Shown: positions 8,026-15,922, counted from the stretch's first letter. The stretch is 38,223 bases of DNA from Collinsella sp. (GCA_019414325.1 DXMG01000020.1:323-38545), one strand, 5' to 3'. Notes: a model not told the origin generated them from the sequence alone. Translations and numbers: made by a program.

Positions 8026-8597
8026 TACTCATCGCCTCCCTTCGGGGCGTCGGCGGCAGCAGCCTCGGCATCGTCCTCGACCTCGAGCTCGCGAGCGAGC
8101 TGGTCGACGACGGCCTTGCGTTTGCGGGGACGACGGGCGTAGAGGTCAGCCGTCGTGGGCTCTGCCGGCTCGGGCTCGGGCTCTGCAGCAGGCTCGGGCT
8201 CGACGGCAGCAGCAGGCTCTGTACCCTCGGCCTCATCAACAGCGCCTTCGCCCTCAGCAGCACCCTCGCTTGCGGCCTTCTCGGCAGCAAGACGGGCGCG
8301 ACGCTCGGCAAAGGTCTCCTTCTTGGCGGGCGCTGCCGTCTCGGCGGCATCCTCGTCCGCATCGGAATCGTCGTCGGTCGCAGCGGCCTTCTTGGGCTTG
8401 ACCGGGGCCGACGCGGCCTCGCTCACCGGATCGATAATCTCGGACTGAACAACGGCCGTCATCTTTTCCTGCGTCTCGCGGAACTGACGGATGGCACGGC
8501 CGATCGTGCGGCCCATCTGCGGGAGCTTATCCGGGCCAAACAGCAAAAAGCCGAAGACCACGATGATCGCGAGCTCACCCTCTCCAATACCAAACAC
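8025..8597 (-). CDS. Tat translocase TatA/TatB-family subunit with long Ala/Glu-rich tail
   Basis: The product has 190 residues. A short N-terminal segment is followed by one membrane helix (GELAIIVVFGFLLFGPDKLP) with the FGPDKLP hinge, and then an amphipathic helix (MGRTIGRAIRQFRETQEKM). These are the TatA/B hallmarks. The remaining 130 or so residues are low-complexity Ala/Glu/Pro and charged, much longer than usual for TatA, so TatB is the better guess. The start is GTG 8597 with GGAGG five bases upstream; an ATG at 8601 is out of frame. The stop overlaps the tatC start by one base. No separate tatA is in the window. Confidence 0.85.
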   Translation of the reverse strand: MFGIGEGELAIIVVFGFLLFGPDKLPQMGRTIGRAIRQFRETQEKMTAVVQSEIIDPVSEAASAPVKPKKAAATDDDSDADEDAAETAAPAKKETFAERRARLAAEKAASEGAAEGEGAVDEAEGTEPAAAVEPEPAAEPEPEPAEPTTADLYARRPRKRKAVVDQLARELEVEDDAEAAAADAPKGGDE

Positions 8598-8672
8598 ACA
8601 TACCTCCAAGGCTCGATGTGAGTCGAGCCCGCACCGCGCCATTCGGCCGGAACTCGTCTATTCATTCGGTCA

Positions 8673-8678
8673 AGTATA
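8673..8678 (-). promoter_or_regulatory. Possible -10 box for the tat-hyp-topA genes
   Basis: TATACT on the minus strand lies 75 bases upstream of the tatA/B start. A small hairpin (CGGACG-CCAAAA-CGTCCG, 8684-8701) stands just upstream. No good -35 is seen. Confidence 0.35.
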
Positions 8679-8750
8679 GCGCCCGGACGCCAAAACGTCC
8701 GAGCGCATCACAAACATATGCCAAACGGCACGCCCTTTTGGGGGCAAAGA

Positions 8751-9065
8751 TTATGCAGCGGTGATCGAAATCTCCTGGTCGACGCCCAACAGCTGAACCA
8801 CGCGCATCACCGGGGGCTGCACGTTGACGCAGCTAAAACGCTTACCATGATCAGCTGCGTGGTGTGCGGCGCCCACAAGCACGCCAATGCCCGTCGAATC
8901 GATGTAGCTCACCTGGGCAAAATCGAGCTCAACGGCCTCAGTGGGCTGCTCGAGCGCCAGGTCGATGGCATTGCGCAGGCTATCGGCGTTAGAGATATCG
9001 ATCTCACCGGTCACCTTAATGGTGTAGAGCTCTGGCGTGGGGTTGGTGGAAATACCCAAATCCAT
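8751..9065 (-). CDS. STAS-domain anti-sigma factor antagonist
   Basis: This 104-residue protein is a single STAS domain of the SpoIIAA/RsbV type. The phosphorylatable Ser is S57 in YIDSTGIGVLV. In the family the unphosphorylated form binds an anti-sigma kinase and frees a sigma factor. No cognate kinase or sigma gene is near, so its partner is unknown. AAAGGAG precedes the ATG. It stands alone between the tat genes and an aminotransferase on the same strand. Confidence 0.92.
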   Translation of the reverse strand: MDLGISTNPTPELYTIKVTGEIDISNADSLRNAIDLALEQPTEAVELDFAQVSYIDSTGIGVLVGAAHHAADHGKRFSCVNVQPPVMRVVQLLGVDQEISITAA

Positions 9066-9131
9066 GTATACGCTCCTTTACGTATCGAAAGTGCGGATAG
9101 TACTAGGCGCGGACTTGCGGGGCCCTACGCG

Positions 9132-10436
9132 TTAGGCGCGCTCGGCACGCGCAAGCTCGGCAGCGACGAGCTTGACAGCCAGCACCAGCACATCGAGCGC
9201 GGCCTCCAGGTCCTCGACCGTGGGATAGCTCGGCGCGATGCGGATGTTGGTGTCGCGCGGATCCTTGCCATAAGGCCAGGTGGCACCAGCCGGCGTGAGC
9301 TTGACGCCCAGGTCGGCACAAAGCGCGGCGACCTTCTGGGCCGAGCCCTCGGGGCCATCGAAACTCACAAAGTAGCCGCCATGGGGATGAGTCCAAGTGG
9401 CGCAACCCGTGTTGCCCAAGCCCTCGGTGAGTTTACGCTCAACGGCCTCAAAGCGCGGGCGCAGGAACTCGGCATGCTTTTTCATGTGCTCCTTGACCGC
9501 CTCGATGGTGGGAAGGAAACGCACGTGACGCAGCTGGTTGAGCTTGTCGGCGCTGATGAGGCCGGCCTTCAGGCGCTTGGAGAACTCGGCGATAACCGCG
9601 GGGCTCGCACCAATAAAGCCGATGCCGGCGCCCGGGAAGGTGATCTTGGACGTCGAGGCAAAGGCCACCACGCGATCCTCGGTGCCCGCCGCGCGAGCGA
9701 GGTCAAAGATATTTGCGAGCTCGTCGGTCTCGTCGTACAGGTCGTGCACGCAGTAAGCGTTGTCCCAAAAGATGCGGAAATCGGGCGCGGCCGTGGGCAT
9801 CTCGACCAGGCGGCGCACAGTGTCCTCGCTAAAGGTGATGCCCGTGGGGTTGGAATACTTGGGCACGCACCAGATGCCCTTGATGGAATCGTCGGCGGCA
9901 ACCAGGCGCTCAACCTCGTCCATGTCGGGGCCGTTGTCGGTCATCGCGACGGGGACGTTCTCGATGCCCAAGTCGGCGGTGATGCCAAAGTGGCGATCGT
10001 AGCCGGGAACGGGGCACAGGAACTTGACCTTCTTGCCGTCGTGCGCGGCCTCGTAGGCGTCCCAGGGCTCGCTGCCGCACGAGCCGCAACGCCAGAACAT
10101 ACCGGCGATGTCATGCTCAATCAGCAAACTCGACGAGCCCAGCACGAGCGTCTGCTCGGCAGGGCACCCCAGGAACTCCCCCGCTAGCTTGCGTGCCGAG
10201 GGAATGCCCTCAAAGCAGCCGTAGTTGGAGCAGTCGACGTTGCCGTCGTGCAGATCGGCATCGGCATTGAGGATATCGAGCATAGGTCGAGAGATGTCCA
10301 CCTGGGAGGGCGACGGCTTGCCGCGGGCCATGTCGAGCGCCAGGCCCTTGGCCTTGACCTCGGCGACCTCGGCTTTGAGCGCCTCGATGGCGGCATCGAG
10401 TTCGGTGGTTTCCATCTTCTGGTAGATCGTCTGCAT
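9132..10436 (-). CDS. PLP-dependent aminotransferase (aspartate aminotransferase-like, class I/II fold)
   Basis: This 434-residue enzyme has the fold-type I aminotransferase motifs: NPTG at 196-199, the cofactor-contacting DNAY at 225-228 and the Schiff-base lysine K264 in STSKITFPGAG. The N-terminal LDMARGKPSP and the SNYGCFEGIPSARKL segment resemble the actinobacterial aspartate aminotransferase subgroup related to MocR domains. I infer aspartate or a broad amino donor; the exact substrate cannot be read. AAAGGTCG precedes ATG 10436; METTEL at codon 8 is an alternative start. The 66-base gap to the STAS gene suggests it may be cotranscribed with it. Confidence 0.88.
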   Translation of the reverse strand: MQTIYQKMETTELDAAIEALKAEVAEVKAKGLALDMARGKPSPSQVDISRPMLDILNADADLHDGNVDCSNYGCFEGIPSARKLAGEFLGCPAEQTLVLGSSSLLIEHDIAGMFWRCGSCGSEPWDAYEAAHDGKKVKFLCPVPGYDRHFGITADLGIENVPVAMTDNGPDMDEVERLVAADDSIKGIWCVPKYSNPTGITFSEDTVRRLVEMPTAAPDFRIFWDNAYCVHDLYDETDELANIFDLARAAGTEDRVVAFASTSKITFPGAGIGFIGASPAVIAEFSKRLKAGLISADKLNQLRHVRFLPTIEAVKEHMKKHAEFLRPRFEAVERKLTEGLGNTGCATWTHPHGGYFVSFDGPEGSAQKVAALCADLGVKLTPAGATWPYGKDPRDTNIRIAPSYPTVEDLEAALDVLVLAVKLVAAELARAERA

Positions 10437-10585
10437 GGGTGCGACCTTTCGCGAAGCGGTACGTTGCAGTTCGTCTAAGTATAGACCGCCACCGCCACAA
10501 CGGTATGAAGCCGTGATAGATTAAGTTCATCGCAATGAATTACGAATCGCCGCGCATGGCGGCGTGGGGCGCCCAAGGAGGCACT

Positions 10586-10840
10586 ATGGAGTACGGATCG
10601 TTTAGGGCCGAGGAATTCGGCGACCTGCAGCGCCTGGTCGACGGGCTGTTTTACGACCGCCATGCCATCGACCGCCTGGACCTGATCGTACAGGCCGAAA
10701 TCTTGGACCTGGCGCCCGATCTCATGGAAATCGTCAACCTGCTACCGCCCGGCTATTACGACCGCCAGTCACTCTGCGACCAGCTCAACTCCGCCTTGGC
10801 CGCCCACGGCTGGGGCGCCGTCTACGGAACGGTGGAATAA
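10586..10840 (+). CDS. Small protein of unknown function
   Basis: This 84-residue protein starts at an ATG with a strong AAGGAGG. It is acidic, with likely helices (EFGDLQRLVDGLFYDRHAIDRLDLIVQAEI) and a conserved-looking LLPPGYYDRQSLCDQLNSAL segment, and has no signal peptide or membrane helix. I do not recognise a family. It is the only gene between the divergent aminotransferase and the convergent nhaA, so context gives no role. The good ribosome site and a coding-like composition support a real gene. Confidence 0.7.
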   Translation: MEYGSFRAEEFGDLQRLVDGLFYDRHAIDRLDLIVQAEILDLAPDLMEIVNLLPPGYYDRQSLCDQLNSALAAHGWGAVYGTVE

Positions 10841-10899
10841 GCCTCGAGGCCGGCGATTTGGCCCGCTTCCCGACCTTGGCGAGGCTTGTTTTAGGGCTT

Positions 10900-11129
10900 G
10901 TGGCCAAAAAAGGGCAAATATGAGTACTGTTACCTTTTTAGTAGCAGCGATTTTTGGTCGAAATCGGCAAAACTCGACTTGAAACTTCCTAATCACCGTC
11001 AGCTAGCGCCAAATTGGAAGTCGATGGTCACTCATTAACGTACAGTTCTTATAACTTTGTTCATTATTTTCCGCACCTAAAATGATACGCCGTTTGTGAC
11101 AGTACTCACAAACGGCGTTTTTTGACCAC
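10900..11129. repeat. Candidate MITE-like element with imperfect 34-base terminal inverted repeats
   Basis: The ends at 10900-10933 and 11096-11129 match as inverted repeats at 26 of 34 positions (outer GTGGyCAAAAAA, inner TGAGTACTGTyAC). The interior is AT-rich compared with all flanking DNA and I find no convincing gene in it. The right end also forms an intrinsic terminator. This explains most of the 373-base gap between the small gene and nhaA. The palindromic AGTACT inflates the match a little. Confidence 0.5.
11087..11123 (+). terminator. Intrinsic terminator, plus strand
   Basis: A perfect 13-bp stem (ACGCCGTTTGTGA / TCACAAACGGCGT) with a six-base loop ends in six T residues. It is 250 bases after the small gene at 10586-10840. 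It may end that transcript or a short RNA from the AT-rich interior. Confidence 0.8.
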
Positions 11130-11213
11130 TGGCGTGTCTGGCAGGCGGCAAGCACCGCCAGAATCCGCATTTTGGACGCGCCCGAATCGGTTCTGGAGCC
11201 GGTTTTCGCGCTC

Positions 11214-12572
11214 TTACTCGTCTTTGGGCGAGGGATGCTTGCAGACCACGCTCATGTAGATCATGCCGAGCACGGCTGCGGTGACCGAACCGGCGAGAAT
11301 AGCGGCCTTGGCTGCAAGAACCTCAAACTGGGCCGTCGGGAAGGCAAGGCCGCTGATGAGAATCGACATGGTAAAGCCGATACCGCCCAGAATGCCCACG
11401 CCGGCAATCATGTGCCAGTTGACATTGTGCGGCAGCTCGCAGGCCTTAAGCTTAACCAGGGCAAACGTCATACCAAAGATGCCGATCGGCTTGCCCAGCA
11501 GCATGCCAAAGTACACGCCGAGCGTCACCGGATCGGTGAGCAGCGTGCTCATGTCCACGCCCACTAAACGAACCTGAGCGTTTACGAACGCAAAGATCGG
11601 CAGGATCACAAAGTTGACCGGCGTGGAGATCAGACGCTCCATGCGGATAAGCGGCGGGGTCACGCGGTGCATGACGCGCTCGACCTTGGTAGTCGAGACG
11701 GTAAAGTCATGCTGGCCCAGGATGTGTGCCTCGTCGTCGTAGCGGTCATCGAGCAGCGGCAGGCACTCGCCCAGCCAATCGGTGAGACTATCGAGCTTGA
11801 CGCCGCACTTGGCCGGAATGGTGAAGGCCAGGATGACGCCAGCAAGCGTGGCATGTACGCCGCTCTTGAACATGCAGAACCACAACAGCAGCCCCAGTAC
11901 CGAATACGGGGCAAGGCGGTAATGCTGCGTCTTGTTGAGCCACACGAGCGCGCAGGTCACAAGCGCGGCGGCGCCCAACCAAAACGGATTGGGGCTCTGA
12001 CCGTAGAAGATGGCGATGGCGGCGATGGAGATCAGGTCGTCGGCGATAGCGAGCGTCGAGAAGAACACGCGCACGCCGTTGGGAACGCGGTTGCCCAAAA
12101 GCGACAGCACGCCCAGCGCAAAGGCAATATCGGTTGCCATGGGGATGGCCCAACCGTTGCGGGCGCCGGCATGGTTAAAGATCAGGTAGATGCAGGCGGG
12201 AACGACGACGCCGCCCACCGCCGCCAACATGGGAAGCATGGCCTGACGCGGATTCTTGAGCTCGCCGACCGTCATCTCGTACTTAAGCTCAATGCCCACC
12301 AACAAAAAGAAAATCGCCATGAGGAAGTCGTTGACGAAAAGCTCAACGGTGAGACCAGCCGTAAGGTTGCCCAGGCCCACATACAGCGGGGTCTCCAAAA
12401 AGTGATGGATGGCCTCGTAGGCATCGGTGTTGGCGCAGATAACGGCGGCGATAGCGGCGAAGACCATGACGGCGGCGGAAATCGTGCCGTTCTCGGCGAT
12501 GCGCTCCCAAATGTCGTGACGTTCAAAGCGCTTGCGCTCACGAACGTTGAACAGCTGCTCAGTTGCTGCCAT
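11214..12572 (-). CDS. nhaA: Na+/H+ antiporter NhaA
   Basis: This 452-residue inner-membrane antiporter exchanges sodium (or lithium) for protons. The paired aspartates of the ion site are D178-D179 (LAIADDLISI), and D148 lies in the discontinuous helix (MATDIAFALG). The N-terminal cytosolic stretch (about 30 residues) and the loop LLDDRYDDEAHILGQHDF are longer than in the E. coli protein. AAAGGAG precedes the ATG. Upstream lies a terminator-like hairpin ending about 30 bases before the start, so transcription may be attenuated. Confidence 0.94.
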   Translation of the reverse strand: MAATEQLFNVRERKRFERHDIWERIAENGTISAAVMVFAAIAAVICANTDAYEAIHHFLETPLYVGLGNLTAGLTVELFVNDFLMAIFFLLVGIELKYEMTVGELKNPRQAMLPMLAAVGGVVVPACIYLIFNHAGARNGWAIPMATDIAFALGVLSLLGNRVPNGVRVFFSTLAIADDLISIAAIAIFYGQSPNPFWLGAAALVTCALVWLNKTQHYRLAPYSVLGLLLWFCMFKSGVHATLAGVILAFTIPAKCGVKLDSLTDWLGECLPLLDDRYDDEAHILGQHDFTVSTTKVERVMHRVTPPLIRMERLISTPVNFVILPIFAFVNAQVRLVGVDMSTLLTDPVTLGVYFGMLLGKPIGIFGMTFALVKLKACELPHNVNWHMIAGVGILGGIGFTMSILISGLAFPTAQFEVLAAKAAILAGSVTAAVLGMIYMSVVCKHPSPKDE

Positions 12573-12605
12573 GGGCGGCTCCTTTCACGGGAAAGCTCCC
12601 GTCTT

Positions 12606-12641
12606 AAAAAAGCACGGCCCGCCCAAGTGGCGGCGCCGCGC
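12606..12641 (-). terminator. Terminator-like hairpin in the nhaA leader
   Basis: On the minus strand a GC-rich imperfect stem (arms 12629-12641 and 12612-12624) is followed by six T residues, 33 bases before the nhaA ATG. A second small hairpin (GACGGGAGCTTTCCCGT) then abuts the ribosome site. It could be a backup terminator for ppaC or an attenuator for nhaA. Confidence 0.5.
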
Positions 12642-12780
12642 TCTAACGTATTACGCTTGCATCTAGCCTACCCTGCACGACAAGCACGCAGGCGTGGCCG
12701 AAAAGCGGAACCACAGGTTGAACATTATTTGCTCAACGGCACGGGCACGCCTGTCCAAGAGACGACGCGGCGCCGTGCAC

Positions 12781-12820
12781 AAAAAACGACCGGAGCGCGG
12801 GACGTCCGCGATCCGGTCGT
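12781..12820 (-). terminator. Intrinsic terminator after ppaC
   Basis: A 9-bp stem ACGACCGGA/TCCGGTCGT extended by CGCGG/CCGCG is followed on the minus strand by six T residues, 20 bases after the ppaC stop. Confidence 0.85.
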
Positions 12821-12839
12821 GGCGTTTGGTCAACTAAAC

Positions 12840-13763
12840 CTAGCAGGCGGCCATGATGGGGGCAGCGACCTGCTTCTTACGGGAGAGGACACCCGGCATC
12901 CAGACGCCGTCGTGCTCGTCGGCAATGCCCAGGCCCTTCTGAGCGGCCTCGGTCTCGCCCTCGAGCAGGACCTGCGAGCCCTCCTCCATGATGTCGGTGA
13001 TGCACAGGACAATGCCATCGGCACCCTTCTCGGCGGCGTAGGCGCGCATGGCCTCGCGAATCTCGTCGATCATGCCGAGCGCACGACTCTTGTCGACGGT
13101 CTCGTACTGGCCGATGAGCAGCTTCTTGCCGGCGGGCTCGAACATCTTGATGTCGTTGCCGACCATCTCGGCTGCGGTGAAGGAGCCGGACGGACGGGTG
13201 AGGAAGACCTCCATGCCAAACTTGACCGGGTCGACACCCACCTGCTCGCCGAGCTTGGCGGCGACAGCGCGGTCGACATCGGTGGTGGTGGGGCTCTTGA
13301 GCATGAGCGTGTCGGTCATCATGGCCGAGAGCAGCAGCTTGGCCTGGACGTCGGAAAGCTCAACGCCGAGCACGCCGGCGAGCTTGGTGACGATGGTGCA
13401 GCTGGAGCCCCAGGGCAGGCAGATGTAATGCAGCGGGCCGGCGGTCTCGAAGTCGCCGATGCGGTGATGATCGACAACGCCAAAGACCGTGGCGTCCTTA
13501 AGGCCGGCGACGGACTGGGCAGACTCGTTGTGGTCGGTGAGGACGACGAGCTGACCGGCCTCGACGGACTCGATCACGCGGGGCTCGGCGATGCCGGCGT
13601 CGGCGAGCAGCTTGGCGGACTCGGCCGGAAGCTGACCAAGGGCGCAGGCCTCGTAGGTGTTGCCGGCATACTCAACCTGGTTGAGCAGCTGGGACAGGAC
13701 GACGGCGCTCATGATGGCGTCGTTATCGGGGTTCTGGTGACCAAAGACAAGAACGTTTGCCAT
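12840..13763 (-). CDS. ppaC: Manganese-dependent inorganic pyrophosphatase (family II)
   Basis: This 307-residue cytosolic DHH-superfamily enzyme hydrolyses pyrophosphate to phosphate. Metal ligands are visible as H9, D13 and D15 (FGHQNPDNDA), D77 (LTDHNE) and D98-H99-H100 (VVDHHRIGD). The C-terminal DHHA2 domain ends with the substrate-binding SRKKQV motif. No CBS regulatory domains are inserted, so this is the short form. GGAGGATATCC leads to the ATG. It is monocistronic, with its own terminator. Confidence 0.96.
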   Translation of the reverse strand: MANVLVFGHQNPDNDAIMSAVVLSQLLNQVEYAGNTYEACALGQLPAESAKLLADAGIAEPRVIESVEAGQLVVLTDHNESAQSVAGLKDATVFGVVDHHRIGDFETAGPLHYICLPWGSSCTIVTKLAGVLGVELSDVQAKLLLSAMMTDTLMLKSPTTTDVDRAVAAKLGEQVGVDPVKFGMEVFLTRPSGSFTAAEMVGNDIKMFEPAGKKLLIGQYETVDKSRALGMIDEIREAMRAYAAEKGADGIVLCITDIMEEGSQVLLEGETEAAQKGLGIADEHDGVWMPGVLSRKKQVAAPIMAAC

Positions 13764-13878
13764 GGATATCCTCCACTTGATATGTGTACTTGGACGTAGC
13801 TATGGTAGCACGCCGATGCCGAGCCTTCGCAGACGGAAGGGCTACGGCATATTTTGGGGCAGGCATGGAGGCCAAGGC

Positions 13879-13928
13879 TGTCCCTTTTGCACCATGTTGG
13901 TGCAAAGTAACCTGGCCCCCTTGCACCA
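13879..13928. repeat. GTCCC/TTGCACC intergenic repeat after glucokinase
   Basis: It contains a perfect 9-bp palindrome (TTTGCACCA / TGGTGCAAA, 13886-13906), then AAGTAACCTGGCCCC and a further TTGCACCA. The stretch 13899-13920 is the reverse complement of 24309-24330 at 21 of 22 positions. It ends one base before the glucokinase stop codon. Confidence 0.65.
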
Positions 13929-13929
13929 G

Positions 13930-14883
13930 CTATTTGCCGGCGGCGCGCAGGGCTACGTAAGCGGCACCGATGATGCCGGCGTCGTTGCCGAGCGAGGCGA
14001 CCTCAATGGGCGTCTCGCGCGAGGCGGAAAGCGCGTAGTGCTTAAAGTGCTCGCGGACCTTGTCGAGGTAGACGTCGGCCGAGGCGGAGGCGCCGCCGCC
14101 GATCAGGAACATCTCGGGGTCGACCACGTTGGCGATAAGCGCCAGAGCGCGACCGAGATAATCGGCCATGGTATCAGCCGCGGCCAGCGCAAGCTTGTCG
14201 CCCTCGCGGCAAGCTTGGAACACGTCCTTGGAATCGGAGGGGCCGGTGAGCTCGATGGGCTCGACGCCCGCCTTCTTGCATTCGGCAAGGTAGTTGCTCA
14301 CCACGCCAGTGGCGCTGGAATACTGCTCCAGGTGGCCATGGCCGCCACAGCCGCAGGTGCGCTCCTCGTCGGGATTCAGGCACATGTGGCCAATCTCGCC
14401 GCCGGCGCCCACAACGCCCGACACCACGTCGCCGTTGACGATAACGCCGCCGCCCACGCCGGTACCGATGGTGACCATCACCACGTTCTGCACGCCCTTG
14501 GCAGAGCCGAGCCAGGCCTCGCCCATGGCAGCAGCGTTGGCATCGTTCTCGTACTTAACGACCGCGTCGGGGCAGTGCTCCTGAATGGCGATCCTAAGCT
14601 CGGGCAGGTTAATGGCAATGTTGGCCTTGACCTTGGCATCGCCCGAGGCCGGGATGGGGCACGGAACGGCCAGGCCAATGCCAGCCACAAAGGCACGCGG
14701 AATCTGCGCCTTGGCGACCACCTGGTCGATCGCCTCGGTCACCGCGGCAAAGCCCGCAGCGTCAACGATGGGAGGCGTGGGTACGCTGGCCTTGGCAAGC
14801 AGGTTGCCGTCCTCATCGAACAGGCCCTCCTTAACCGAAGTGCCGCCGACGTCGATGCCGATGTAGTACTGCTTAGGTTCCAT
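13930..14883 (-). CDS. ROK-family glucokinase
   Basis: This 317-residue sugar kinase has the ATP-binding DVGGTSVK at 11-18, the ROK catalytic region GTGVGGGV, and the zinc site with CGCGGHGHLE. These define ROK glucokinases, which phosphorylate glucose to glucose-6-phosphate. The start is ATG 14883 with AAAGGTG upstream; a longer frame extension has no ribosome site. It lies near the beta-glucoside PTS and GH1 genes on the same strand but is separated from them by a terminator. It could phosphorylate glucose released by GH1. Fructokinase or another hexokinase activity cannot be ruled out. Confidence 0.88.
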   Translation of the reverse strand: MEPKQYYIGIDVGGTSVKEGLFDEDGNLLAKASVPTPPIVDAAGFAAVTEAIDQVVAKAQIPRAFVAGIGLAVPCPIPASGDAKVKANIAINLPELRIAIQEHCPDAVVKYENDANAAAMGEAWLGSAKGVQNVVMVTIGTGVGGGVIVNGDVVSGVVGAGGEIGHMCLNPDEERTCGCGGHGHLEQYSSATGVVSNYLAECKKAGVEPIELTGPSDSKDVFQACREGDKLALAAADTMADYLGRALALIANVVDPEMFLIGGGASASADVYLDKVREHFKHYALSASRETPIEVASLGNDAGIIGAAYVALRAAGK

Positions 14884-14936
14884 GGGAGCCCACCTTTCTC
14901 GTTTAAACATTGCCTGTATGGTACCGCTCCTAAGAC

Positions 14937-14978
14937 AAAAACCTGCCAAAAAGGGACAGGTTTGTTTTGGCAGGTTTT
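14937..14978. repeat. 14-bp inverted repeat with GGGACAGG loop
   Basis: The arms AAAACCTGCCAAAA and TTTTGGCAGGTTTT are exact complements; the loop holds GGGACAGGTTTG. It is upstream of glucokinase. The right part (GGTTTGTTTTGGC) is echoed in the repeat before the GH1 gene. Confidence 0.65.
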
Positions 14979-15030
14979 ATCTGGGAAAATGCGAACGCCC
15001 GCTCATCAGCTCGCGCAAGGCCTTCGCCAA

Positions 15031-15066
15031 ATATAAAGGCGCCGGAAGGCGGAGGCTCCCGGCGCC
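15031..15066 (-). terminator. Intrinsic terminator of the PTS operon
   Basis: An 8-bp GC stem (GGCGCCGG / CCGGCGCC) with a further loop is followed on the minus strand by TTTATATTT, about 60 bases after the PTS IIA stop. Confidence 0.75.
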
Positions 15067-15124
15067 CGTGAAAGGGACTGAATTGTCTGGTGGGCCGAAC
15101 GGTCCGTCGCGGCGATAACGCCGA

Positions 15125-15457
15125 CTAGGCCGTGCGCGCCTGCAGCAGCTTGTGGACCTCGATGAGCTCCGTGGCCATGACGCGCATGGTCTCGGTGCCT
15201 GCCATCTGGTCCTCGGCATGCAGCAGAATCAGCGGGGCCTCGCCGTTACGCTCGCCATTGGCCTCCTTTTTAAGGAGCCCCATGTGAACATCGTGACCAC
15301 CGTTGTAAGCCTCGTCACCCTGCTTGATAAGCTCCTCGGCGGCGTCAAAATCGCCCTCCTTGGCCTTTTGCACGGCATTGATGTACATGCTCTTGGCGGT
15401 TCCGACGAAACTGATGATCTCAAAGCAGGTCATCTGCAGCTCGTTCATATCCTCCAT
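15125..15457 (-). CDS. PTS lactose/cellobiose-type EIIA
   Basis: The protein has 110 residues from ATG 15457. It is an all-helical IIA-Lac domain that carries phosphate from HPr to EIIB. The active-site His is H80 in LILLHAEDQMAG, and the metal-site DEAYNGGHDVH segment is present. Three starts are possible: GTG 15466 (right after the EIIB stop), ATG 15457 (AGGTG six bases upstream) and ATG 15448 (GGAGG too close). I prefer 15457. It is the last gene of the GH1-IIC-IIB-IIA run. Confidence 0.92.
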   Translation of the reverse strand: MEDMNELQMTCFEIISFVGTAKSMYINAVQKAKEGDFDAAEELIKQGDEAYNGGHDVHMGLLKKEANGERNGEAPLILLHAEDQMAGTETMRVMATELIEVHKLLQARTA

Positions 15458-15466
15458 GCGCTGCAC

Positions 15467-15769
15467 CTAGCCCATCACGCTGACGCAGTGGTCGATGATG
15501 CCAGCAGCGTTCATGCGGCCGTAGTCGACCATGTTGATGACCTCAACCGGGAAGCGGCCAGCGGCCTCCTTCTCAAAATCGCCCTTGGTGTAGCCAATCT
15601 GCGGGCCGAGCAGCAAGATATCGCACTCGTCCAGGTGATCGTGAGCCTCGTTCATAGGACGGGCCTCGACCTCGATGTCCAGACCACGGCTTGCGACCTC
15701 GGACTGCATCTTCTGGACCAGCAGGCTCGTGGACATGCCGGCATTGCAGCAAAGCATGATCTTCTTCAT
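15467..15769 (-). CDS. PTS lactose/cellobiose-type EIIB
   Basis: This 100-residue cytosolic EIIB has the phospho-cysteine loop at the N-terminus (LCCNAGMSTS, active residue C8 by homology with ChbB). It passes phosphate from EIIA to the incoming sugar at EIIC. AAGGAGG precedes the ATG. The stop abuts the start region of EIIA, so the two are cotranslated. A two-tier hairpin separates it from EIIC. Confidence 0.95.
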   Translation of the reverse strand: MKKIMLCCNAGMSTSLLVQKMQSEVASRGLDIEVEARPMNEAHDHLDECDILLLGPQIGYTKGDFEKEAAGRFPVEVINMVDYGRMNAAGIIDHCVSVMG

Positions 15770-15822
15770 GGTTTCCTCCTTATAACTGCGCGGCGCGCAG
15801 ACGACAACTGGTTTTATTCCTT

Positions 15823-15868
15823 GCGGCTACTGTACCCACCCCCTGCGTCTTTACGCAGGGAGAGCCGC
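15823..15868 (-). other. Two-tier hairpin in the PTS EIIC-EIIB intergenic gap
   Basis: The inner stem CCCTGCGT/ACGCAGGG has a four-base loop, and the outer stem GCGGCT/AGCCGC encloses it. It lies in a 153-base gap inside the operon with no T-run, so it may mark an mRNA processing or stability site, not a terminator. Confidence 0.55.
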
Positions 15869-15922
15869 GAGCACCGGCACCGCGTACCGGCGCCCGCAAC
15901 AATGAAAGGGAAAACGAACCGT

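Noticed and set aside
10769..10996. A 75-codon minus-strand frame across the small gene end and the MITE-like element
   Set aside because: It overlaps a better-supported gene, lacks a ribosome site, and half of it is the repeat. It could be a frame carried by the element, but I cannot support it.
11667..13799. A 710-codon plus-strand frame opposite nhaA and ppaC
   Set aside because: It crosses two genes and two terminators on the other strand and has no motif.
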